From Candidatus Treponema faecavium (lineage in GTDB: Bacteria > Spirochaetota > Spirochaetia > Treponematales > Treponemataceae), in NCBI GenBank assembly GCA_019113455.1, contig DXHG01000099.1, positions 1 to 13,420 on the forward strand: a DNA stretch of 13,420 bases. The letters are read 5' to 3'. Of the stretch, positions 7,358 through 13,420 are shown one piece after another. A program made the position numbers and the translations under genes. The notes under the pieces were generated by a model. The model saw only the letters and a program-made list of their open reading frames with translations, did no database searches and was not told the DNA's origin. Numbering within the stretch: position 1 is the stretch's first letter; each line of letters opens with the position of its first letter.

Positions 7358-8524
7358 TTAGTCTTTTCTCCATATATCGCGCGTGTATACTTTTGGGGCG
7401 TACGGCTCAAGCTGGCCGGTGAGCCTGTTTGCAATAATAACGTCGGCCTGCCGTGCAAATTTGTCAAAATCGGTTATCACTTGCGAGCCGAAAAACTCTG
7501 CCTGCTGCAGCGCCGGTTCATAAATAATAACCTGCACGCCTTTTGCTTTAAGCCGCTTCATGATGCCCTGTATGGCTGACATTCTGAAATTATCGCTGTC
7601 TGTTTTCATTGTGAGCCGGTATATGCCGACACATGCAGGATGGCGATTGAGTACCATTGCAGCGATATGATCTTTACGCGTTCTGTTTGATTCCACAATA
7701 GCGCTGATAAGGTTTTCAGGAACATCGCGGTAATTCGCTTTCAGCTGCTTTGTGTCTTTTGGCAGGCAGTAACCGCCGTAGCCAAATGAGGGATTATTAT
7801 ACCCGTCTCCAATGCGCGGATCAAGGCAGACGCCCTGTATAATGGCTTTGGTGTCAAGCCCGCGCAGTTCTGCGTACGTGTCAAGTTCATTAAAGTAGGC
7901 AACGCGCAGCGCAAGATACGTGTTTGAAAAGAGCTTTACTGCTTCTGCTTCCGTTGGCTTCATGTACAGCACCGGCACGTCTTTTTTGCGCGTGCAGGCG
8001 AGCACCGCCTGTGCAAACTGCGCCGCCTGCGGCGCATCGCTTCCGATGATAATGCGGCTGGGGTAGAGGTTGTCGTACAGCGCTTTACCCTCGCGAAGAA
8101 ATTCCGGCGAGAATATAATCGTAAGCTCGGGGTATTTTTGCTGCATCTGACCGGTAAAACCGACAGGGATGGTTGATTTAATAATGACTGCCGCGTCAGG
8201 TCTGATACGCGCGGTTTGTTCTATAACCGACTCCACAGAAGACGTATCAAAGTAATCTTTTTCAGGATCATAGTTTGTCGGCGTGGCGATAATGACAAGC
8301 TGCGCCTGTTTGAGCGCCTGTTCATTATCCGTGGTGAATGTGAGGTTTTCATGGATGCGGGGCAGCTCCTGTTCTATTTCCGTGTCTTTTATGGGGGATA
8401 TACCCTGATTCAGTTTCTGTATTTTGGCTGTATCTATATCGCTTGCAATAATGATATTCTTCTGCGCAAGCAGCACGGCATTTGCCAGCCCGACATAGCC
8501 GATGCCGATAACGGCAATGTTCAT
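7358..8524 (-). CDS. ugd: UDP-glucose 6-dehydrogenase
   Basis: Oxidises UDP-glucose to UDP-glucuronate with two NAD+, supplying an acidic sugar for surface polysaccharide. The 388-residue product begins MNIAVIGIGYVGLANA with the GXGXXG dinucleotide fold. EFLREGKALYDNLYPSR follows at 141-157, and the catalytic cysteine is C253 in GYGGYCLPKD. Length and motif order match bacterial Ugd; UDP-sugar dehydrogenases acting on other hexoses share the fold, but the short form and motif context favour Ugd. I chose ATG 8524 because AGGAG lies 9 bases upstream and the domain starts at once; an in-frame ATG at 8569 adds 15 unlike residues and overlaps the upstream gene. Base composition is GC-rich like nrdAB and unlike the AT-rich transferases further right. 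Confidence 0.93.
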   Translation of the reverse strand: MNIAVIGIGYVGLANAVLLAQKNIIIASDIDTAKIQKLNQGISPIKDTEIEQELPRIHENLTFTTDNEQALKQAQLVIIATPTNYDPEKDYFDTSSVESVIEQTARIRPDAAVIIKSTIPVGFTGQMQQKYPELTIIFSPEFLREGKALYDNLYPSRIIIGSDAPQAAQFAQAVLACTRKKDVPVLYMKPTEAEAVKLFSNTYLALRVAYFNELDTYAELRGLDTKAIIQGVCLDPRIGDGYNNPSFGYGGYCLPKDTKQLKANYRDVPENLISAIVESNRTRKDHIAAMVLNRHPACVGIYRLTMKTDSDNFRMSAIQGIMKRLKAKGVQVIIYEPALQQAEFFGSQVITDFDKFARQADVIIANRLTGQLEPYAPKVYTRDIWRKD

Positions 8525-8552
8525 ATCTGTATACTCCTGTATGCTGGGATTG

Positions 8553-9452
8553 TCAGCAGTAATCGGCAAGATTTATGTGATAAAACTCCGATAACTGCCG
8601 GATATATACGTCGTTTTGATTATTGCCGCAGTTTTCTTTTGAAAGCGCCTGAGTTGTAGTTGCTTGCAATGTATATGGATGTACTGGAAAATGCGGTACC
8701 CAGACAACGGGAACATGGGCTTTTTGTTCCATGAACTTAAGCCATATATCATCCGCATTCAGGCACAGTTTTTGTATAGCGGCACTGTTGAACGTTTCTT
8801 TTGGCAGAAGATGTGGAGGATACAACGCACCGGCACCTCCTGTGGCAAGCAGCGCAAATGATGGCGTGCGGATTTTTTTGTGTTCATAGCCCCAGTCATT
8901 GTACGGTTTTATGAGCCCTGTAACCGGATCTTTTTTTATTTTATGAACACGGCGCGCTGATACAGCATATGGATACTTTTTATATGACTTGTATAAGTCT
9001 TTTACCAGATTCTTATCATAGATAAGATCGTCATCAACGGTAATGACTGCCGCATCCGGGTACTGTTGCATAACATAATAATACTTTTTATGCGGCTTTA
9101 AGTTTTCATCAACAGGCAGAATGGTTACGCCGTATTTTTGCAGCTCAAGCACTGATTGCGGAATGCAGTCCATTTCATTTATATATATAGAAAGGATTAT
9201 GTTATCCGGTTTCATTGATTGCCGTAGCAGGCTTTTTATGCAGATATAAAGCGTATCATACCGCGCCGGATAACTTGTCAGTGATACAATAATTTTTTCT
9301 TTTCTTGGATTTGTATTAAGACCGGTAAGTTTGCACAGCGGCAGTTTATCGTAGTATGTGCAGTACAGCGGTTCAACAAGATAATTGTATATCCGTTCCA
9401 GTTTTGTTCTGATTCTTTGGCAGAGTTTTATAATTTGCTGTCTAGTATACAT
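8553..9452 (-). CDS. GT-A-type glycosyltransferase with DDD motif, family uncertain
   Basis: A 299-residue probable glycosyltransferase. After a basic 50-residue N-terminal stretch, IIVSLTSYPARYDTLYICIK begins a GT2-like Rossmann half, and VITVDDDLIYD supplies the D140-D141-D142 metal and nucleotide-sugar site. Later conserved-looking parts are ATGGAGALYPP, typical of a donor or acceptor loop, and LNADDIWLKFMEQ, which could hold the catalytic base. I recognise this as a family often found in polysaccharide clusters but cannot name its donor. It starts 25 bases inside the preceding GT4 gene with a weak GAGA upstream, so it is probably translationally coupled, and it ends 28 bases before the UDP-glucose dehydrogenase start. 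It is intact. Confidence 0.82.
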   Translation of the reverse strand: MYTRQQIIKLCQRIRTKLERIYNYLVEPLYCTYYDKLPLCKLTGLNTNPRKEKIIVSLTSYPARYDTLYICIKSLLRQSMKPDNIILSIYINEMDCIPQSVLELQKYGVTILPVDENLKPHKKYYYVMQQYPDAAVITVDDDLIYDKNLVKDLYKSYKKYPYAVSARRVHKIKKDPVTGLIKPYNDWGYEHKKIRTPSFALLATGGAGALYPPHLLPKETFNSAAIQKLCLNADDIWLKFMEQKAHVPVVWVPHFPVHPYTLQATTTQALSKENCGNNQNDVYIRQLSEFYHINLADYC

Positions 9453-10588
9453 TGTAATCTCTGTTTGAAATTTTCATATGAAAAATTACGGCTCTTTTGT
9501 ACTGCCTGTTGTGATAAGGTTTGCAGCAACTCCTGATTCCGGGCGATTTGCTCCGTATAAGAAACAAGCTCCTCGATTGTATTCCAGCGTCTGCCGCAGG
9601 TATCATCAACTATTTCTTTTTGTCCGCCTTTATTGATGACAATCGGAATACAACCTGCGCTCATTGCTTCAACAGTGGTGATGCCAAAATGTTCAAGTTC
9701 ATACGGGGAACTGTTTTCATCAATTCCAAAACCTTTCGCGTGCCAAAAAAAGGTCGCGTTCGCATACAGTTGCTCAAGTGTTTGTCTGTCCGGATTAAAG
9801 AAAAACCGTATATGTTCAGCGATACGCTGCAGTTGAGCTGCATATGTTTGTGTTTCCGTATATGCAGCTCCTGCAATAATCAGCTTGTACTGCTGTGTTA
9901 AAAATGGCGAAGATAGATACGCCTTGATAAGGACTTCAATCTTTTTTGATTGTTCTATGCGGCTGCATATGAGAATCGTATTTGTTTTGGGTTTCTTGGC
10001 TATACTAATCGGCGTAACCGGCGGATATAATACCGTGATTTTATTATTATCAATATGCCACATAGTTGTAAGCCATGCTGCGGTAAATTGCGAATTCGGT
10101 AAAAAACAGCAGTATGAAGTAAGATATTCTCTATCTGTTTTTTGTGCAAATCTCTTGAGTATCGGGTATCTGCGTGAAAACGACTGCACCATTTTAGGCT
10201 CTGTAGGAAAATGAACAATCGCGATATTCTTTTTTGCGCGCCCGCTGTATAGCCCCCGTGAACAGTATATAAACAGATCAAATGGTTTAGTACGCTGCTT
10301 TAATGTATAGACGAACCGCAGATACTGCAATTTGTTCTTATAACTAGGAGAACGGAAAAATGAAAGAGAGATGTGATTCGTCCGTATATGTATGCCATAT
10401 GCGGTGTTTAATCGGTGTACAAATGCTTCTGTACTTGGTTTATAAGTACCGGGATGCAATTCTGTAATAACGGTAATATCGGCGTCCGGATATAATTCTT
10501 GCAATGCGTATAGCAGATTTGCGGTGTATGATTCTGTTCCGCCAAACCGATATAGAATGTCCCAAATATATACTGCAATGTGTTTCAT
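9428..10588 (-). CDS. GT4-family glycosyltransferase (GT-B fold)
   Basis: A 386-residue retaining glycosyltransferase acting on the cytoplasmic face of the membrane. The N-terminus MKHIAVYIWDILYRFGGTES carries the Gly-Gly acceptor loop. The donor domain starts near 204 with TILICSRIEQSKKIE, and the EX7E pair is E299 and E307 in EHFGITTVEAM, followed by the GGQKEIV loop. The HFGI version of this motif recalls ALG11-type mannosyltransferases, a weak hint of mannose. I chose ATG 10588 because the fold starts there and it lies one base past the TAG of the preceding GT2 gene, the same layout as the LicD/GT2 junction; an upstream ATG at 10633 would add 15 unrelated residues inside that gene. The composition is AT-rich. 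Confidence 0.9.
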   Translation of the reverse strand: MKHIAVYIWDILYRFGGTESYTANLLYALQELYPDADITVITELHPGTYKPSTEAFVHRLNTAYGIHIRTNHISLSFFRSPSYKNKLQYLRFVYTLKQRTKPFDLFIYCSRGLYSGRAKKNIAIVHFPTEPKMVQSFSRRYPILKRFAQKTDREYLTSYCCFLPNSQFTAAWLTTMWHIDNNKITVLYPPVTPISIAKKPKTNTILICSRIEQSKKIEVLIKAYLSSPFLTQQYKLIIAGAAYTETQTYAAQLQRIAEHIRFFFNPDRQTLEQLYANATFFWHAKGFGIDENSSPYELEHFGITTVEAMSAGCIPIVINKGGQKEIVDDTCGRRWNTIEELVSYTEQIARNQELLQTLSQQAVQKSRNFSYENFKQRLQCILDSKL

Positions 10589-10589
10589 G

Positions 10590-11510
10590 CTATATTGTCC
10601 ATAATTGTTTAAGATATTTTTTTGTCTTTGCAAACAACCGCGGATGACACCATAAGAGTGAGGTAAGCAATTTCAGGCAAATGATAAGAATCGCTGATTC
10701 ATTATTCTTCTTAAAGAATATGATTTTAGAAATGGCGTTTTGTATGCTTGAAAAAGTGCCGTATTTATCTATTTCATTTGTTTTTGTATGTCCAGAAGAC
10801 TGTCCCTCAAGATGAATAATCTGCGGTTCATCAATTACTATACACTGCAATCCTTGCTTATATAATTGATACGCGAGATCTACGTCTTCGCAATACATAA
10901 AATATCTTTCATCAAAACGGGCAGCCGGAGTATTTTTGATAAAGATATTTGCGCCTGTGATAAAATCAACTGGACCGATATATTTTTCTTTCGGAATATC
11001 CCGTACGCAGGCAATAGCTTTTTTCCTAAAAAGCCATGCCAGCAGCTGCAATTTATATGTTCCGTATACTGCATGAGCCCGTATATTGAGTTCCTGCAGC
11101 ATGGTAGGAAACCGTCCGTATGAGTGAGTAATATTGCCGTTTGTATCTAAAAGGTTTGTCCCCAATGCGCCTATACACTGTACATTCGGCGCTGTTTGCC
11201 AGTAGTCATAAAAGATTTTAAGTGCATTATTTAATAGGATAGTATCGCTGTTTAGATATAATATATAGGCACCCTGCGCAATGTCTAACGCCCGGTTATT
11301 CGCCGCGCCAAAGCCAATATTCCTGTTGTTTTCGATAACGCGCACAGGGAAGGTATATTGTGTAAGCATTTCTATGCTGCCATCTGTAGAACCATTATCA
11401 GAAACAATAATTTCGTAGCTTATGTCGTGCGTTTGTGCAATAATAGAATCTATACATTGTTTGAGAAGCGTTTTTGTATTGTAGCTGACAATGATAACGG
11501 ATATGTGCAT
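10590..11510 (-). CDS. GT2-family (WbbL/rhamnosyltransferase-like) glycosyltransferase
   Basis: A 306-residue inverting GT-A transferase. It opens with MHISVIIVSYNTKTLLKQCI. SDNGSTDGS at 37-45 binds the nucleotide, N87-S88-D89 in LYLNSDT is the metal-binding DXD equivalent, and FDERYFMYCEDVDLAYQLY at 199-217 contains the acidic catalytic ED(V)D. IIHLEGQSSG follows, as in WbbL-like rhamnosyltransferases. The C-terminus is hydrophobic and basic and may sit on the membrane. The start is ATG 11510, one base past the TAA of licD; an upstream in-frame ATG at 11573 would add 21 residues overlapping licD and lacks family similarity. The 1-nt gaps on both sides suggest coupled translation. The donor is probably a deoxy-hexose, by family only. 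Confidence 0.9.
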   Translation of the reverse strand: MHISVIIVSYNTKTLLKQCIDSIIAQTHDISYEIIVSDNGSTDGSIEMLTQYTFPVRVIENNRNIGFGAANNRALDIAQGAYILYLNSDTILLNNALKIFYDYWQTAPNVQCIGALGTNLLDTNGNITHSYGRFPTMLQELNIRAHAVYGTYKLQLLAWLFRKKAIACVRDIPKEKYIGPVDFITGANIFIKNTPAARFDERYFMYCEDVDLAYQLYKQGLQCIVIDEPQIIHLEGQSSGHTKTNEIDKYGTFSSIQNAISKIIFFKKNNESAILIICLKLLTSLLWCHPRLFAKTKKYLKQLWTI

Positions 11511-11511
11511 A

Positions 11512-12330
11512 TTATTGATAAAATACGATTTTTGTTTGATGAGCGTTTCTGTTTTCTTTGGCCGGCAAATCAAGATAATTTAATCCAAAGGTTGTTTGCA
11601 GCACATAATCGGGATTTTTAGGCGCGGCAATTGCTTTCCCTTCAAAAGTGATTTTACTAAGCGGAAAAATTTCGCTTTTTTTGAATTGTGTATTCCATTG
11701 TGTTGTATATGCATAAGTAATTGTGTCCCGTTTTATTTTAAATAGTCCGATAAATGTAAATAATGGAATTAAGCAATATCTGTTTATCTTATACAGATAT
11801 TCGGCTATTTTTAAATGATCATTCTGTATCATGCGATTGCATAATCGCACTACACGCCAGCTTATTTTCTTAAAAACTGGAATTACATTGTCTGAGTAGG
11901 GGAATATATCTACTTGCAATCCGCGGTATTTACGGATTTTGTGTATAGGTGAATCTTGTATATATTCGCTTTGCGTGTCTCGTAATACATACCAAAACTG
12001 TTTATAATTATGGTCTGTTTCATGGCACTGCAATATATATGGTGTATCTTGTGTTGCTTGTAAAAGCAACGGAACTAATTTTTTACAGTCTTTTTGCATA
12101 ACAACAATATCCATATCATCATCCCACGGAATAAAGCCTCCATGTCTGACTGCACCAAGAAGATTACCATCAGATAAAAAATACGGAATATTATTAGCTG
12201 TACAGACTTTATCTAAAAACAAAAGCATATCCAACATACGCATTTGCGCTTTTCGTAAAGTACTGCCCTCTGGATTATATTCTTGTTTTAATTGTTCTGC
12301 TGTTTCCCCGGTGTTGAATATTCTTTTCAT
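11512..12330 (-). CDS. LicD-family phosphotransferase
   Basis: A 272-residue LicD/fukutin-related family protein. The hallmark GAVRHGGFIPWDDDMDI lies at 59-75, with D70-D72 and D74 as likely metal ligands; SDGNLLG precedes it, and a second hallmark, DIFPY, is at 141-145. Family members move phosphocholine or another phospho-alcohol from a CDP-activated donor onto a sugar of a surface glycan. LicD proteins decorate teichoic acid in pneumococcus, and Haemophilus and oral treponemes make phosphocholine with lic genes. No licA or licC homologue lies in this window, so the substrate is unproven. The ATG at 12330 has AAAGG 10 bases upstream. The gene follows the GT4 by 15 bases and is strongly AT-rich compared with nrdAB. 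Confidence 0.9.
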   Translation of the reverse strand: MKRIFNTGETAEQLKQEYNPEGSTLRKAQMRMLDMLLFLDKVCTANNIPYFLSDGNLLGAVRHGGFIPWDDDMDIVVMQKDCKKLVPLLLQATQDTPYILQCHETDHNYKQFWYVLRDTQSEYIQDSPIHKIRKYRGLQVDIFPYSDNVIPVFKKISWRVVRLCNRMIQNDHLKIAEYLYKINRYCLIPLFTFIGLFKIKRDTITYAYTTQWNTQFKKSEIFPLSKITFEGKAIAAPKNPDYVLQTTFGLNYLDLPAKENRNAHQTKIVFYQ

Positions 12331-12345
12331 AAAGTATATACCTTT

Positions 12346-13416
12346 CTATTTTATCCATTGCTTAAAACATTGCTTTGATATGATAGTTTGCATTAAAAAA
12401 TGATCTTGAACGTATTGACTTTGTTCTTGTCGTTTGTCAGCAATAGATATTGTCCCGTCTATAATCTTTTGCAGGTGTTCTATCATTTGCTGTTTTATAC
12501 TGTCTTCATTCTGTTTGCCTGCGCTGCTAGTATCGCAGATAAAACCTAATGTCCCTTGTTTTGTTATATCATAAGCTGCTCCCACATTTGTGGCTACAAT
12601 ATAACAGCCGGCGCTTGCTGCTTCTAATGTGGCTATACCAAAAGATTCATGCCGGGAAGGGAAAACGAAAATAGAAGCTGCTTCGTATTCTTTTTGCAGC
12701 GCCTCTGAATCTGAAATAGAACCGGTTAGTGTTACTGCTGCTTTAAGGGCGGGGTAGTGTGCAAAAAACGTGTCTAAATATGATTGAAAGTTTTGCTCTT
12801 TTGTTTCCAGCTCCCCAATCAGTTTTATTTTCCAATCATATAAATGTAACTGCGCAATAACCTCCAGCAAAAGCTCTGTATTTTTCTGGTAAGAACCCAA
12901 TCGTCCTACAGTGATGATTGTTTTTTGTTTATGCGCGAAATTGATTTTTTTATTATATCCATCATCCAATCCATTCGGAATAAGATGAATGTTTCTGTTC
13001 TGGAAAAATGGTTTTGCTTTTAAAGCATCAAATGCAGAAGTTGTTTCGACTGTGAGCAGATCAATACTATTATACTGCCATGTCTTTATATACTCTTTTA
13101 TCGTTCGGGGATTTTTAAAATTAGGGTATTCAAGTTTTTGCTCTGATGTAATTGATACTATTGACGCATCCAGTTTTACGTATGTTTTAATTCGTGGAAA
13201 AAACATTTTGCAAAAAAAAGCAAAATATAGGCTGTACACATCTATATGGAACATCATAATATGCGTAATATTACGATGCCAAAATAGATACCATAAACTT
13301 AGTACTATACATTTATATATATAACTTCTTTTATAGTACGATGGATTCGATTTAGGTTCCCGAAAAAGATTGATTATGTTTATTTCTGATGAAGTATGTA
13401 TCCCCCCCCCTCGTTT
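12346..13416 (-). CDS. GT4-family glycosyltransferase, 5' end cut by the window and out of frame at a G9 tract
   Basis: The intact C-terminal part is a GT-B donor domain. TIITVGRLGSYQKNTELLL begins near residue 113 counted from the ATG at 13257, and the EX7E pair is E204 and E212 in RHESFGIATLE, followed by the SAGCYIVATNVGAAYDI loop. Translation upstream of that ATG stays open and protein-like: codons for LWYLFWHRNITHIMMFHIDV cross the ATG, and further up RGGGIHTSSEIN is the glycine-rich acceptor loop of GT4 enzymes. The ATG at 13257 is therefore internal, and no start codon occurs in this frame before TAA at 13419-13417. The three glycines are encoded by G9 at 13410-13402, so the true start is probably reached through another frame when the tract has 8, 10 or 11 G. 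As sequenced the gene is likely OFF. It is very AT-rich. Confidence 0.8.
   Translation of the reverse strand, partial: KRGGGIHTSSEINIINLFREPKSNPSYYKRSYIYKCIVLSLWYLFWHRNITHIMMFHIDVYSLYFAFFCKMFFPRIKTYVKLDASIVSITSEQKLEYPNFKNPRTIKEYIKTWQYNSIDLLTVETTSAFDALKAKPFFQNRNIHLIPNGLDDGYNKKINFAHKQKTIITVGRLGSYQKNTELLLEVIAQLHLYDWKIKLIGELETKEQNFQSYLDTFFAHYPALKAAVTLTGSISDSEALQKEYEAASIFVFPSRHESFGIATLEAASAGCYIVATNVGAAYDITKQGTLGFICDTSSAGKQNEDSIKQQMIEHLQKIIDGTISIADKRQEQSQYVQDHFLMQTIISKQCFKQWIK
13402..13410 (-). repeat. Homopolymeric G9 tract inside the glycosyltransferase coding region
   Basis: Nine C on the plus strand, that is GGG GGG GGG in the GT4 frame, encoding the acceptor-loop glycines. With nine G the frame meets TAA two codons upstream of the tract (TAA AAA CGA). 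With 8 or 11 G it joins the frame ATA AAA ACG AGG, and with 7 or 10 G the frame AAA AAC GAG; both stay open to the window edge. This is the arrangement of a translational on/off phase switch. Confidence 0.8.
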
Positions 13417-13420
13417 TTAT

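Noticed and set aside
10588..10633. ATG at 10633 as the start of the GT4 gene
   Set aside because: It adds 15 residues unlike any GT4 N-terminus and overlaps the GT2 gene; ATG 10588 fits the fold and the 1-nt junction.
11510..11573. ATG at 11573 as the start of the GT2 gene
   Set aside because: It adds 21 residues overlapping licD, whereas the GT2 fold begins directly at ATG 11510, one base past the licD stop.
13308..13322. TA-repeat as a third phase-variation tract
   Set aside because: Only a few TA units within protein-like codons of an AT-rich gene; too short and imperfect to call.

Overview
The window looks like a chromosomal segment of a host-associated spirochaete, most likely a Treponema of the oral or gut type. 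The grounds are a class Ia ribonucleotide reductase pair of treponeme-like size (NrdA about 838 aa with an ATP cone, NrdB about 347 aa), a LicD-bearing surface-glycan locus, and poly-G tracts placed where they can act as phase-variation switches. The genus call is recognition from memory, not a database result, and is moderately secure at best. Every gene I can support lies on the minus strand, so transcription runs from high to low coordinates.

Layout in transcription order: (1) 13416-12346, a GT4 glycosyltransferase cut by the window edge, its frame interrupted at a G9 tract; (2) 12330-11512, a LicD-family phosphotransferase; (3) 11510-10590, a GT2 (WbbL-like) glycosyltransferase; (4) 10588-9428, a GT4 glycosyltransferase; (5) 9452-8553, a GT-A-type glycosyltransferase with a DDD motif; (6) 8524-7358, UDP-glucose 6-dehydrogenase; (7) 7357-6326, a GT8-like glycosyltransferase; (8) 6317-3801 and 3754-2711, nrdA and nrdB; (9) 2655-1543, a further GT4 glycosyltransferase; (10) a 656-bp intergenic region; (11) 886-73, a lipoprotein whose signal-peptide and mature parts are in different frames. 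Genes 1-9 abut or overlap so closely (1-nt gaps, TAA directly followed by GTG, a 25-nt overlap, 8- to 55-nt gaps) that they read as one long transcription unit. Together the glycan genes would supply UDP-glucuronate, add at least four or five sugars with inverting and retaining transferases, and decorate the product with a phospho-substituent through LicD. nrdAB, which makes deoxynucleotides, sits inside this unit without an obvious functional link.

The 887-1542 intergenic region is the most structured non-coding part. It holds a sigma70-type promoter (TTGACA, 17-bp spacer, TAGAAT) whose spacer is mostly a run of ten G, a tandem pair of hairpins at 1107-1153, and a giant imperfect palindrome of about 200-245 bp centred on base 1318 and built from TTTGCCG/CGGCAAA words. 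A hairpin with the same GCTGCG-type loop as the one at 1127-1153 lies just downstream of the lipoprotein gene at 28-52.

Base composition changes along the window. nrdAB and the UDP-glucose dehydrogenase gene are GC-rich, while the glycosyltransferase/LicD part beyond about 9.4 kb is clearly AT-rich, which fits an exchangeable glycan cassette beside older core genes. The strongest candidates for new biology are the two poly-G switches (one transcriptional, one translational, both acting on surface-related genes) and the long TTTGCCG palindrome.
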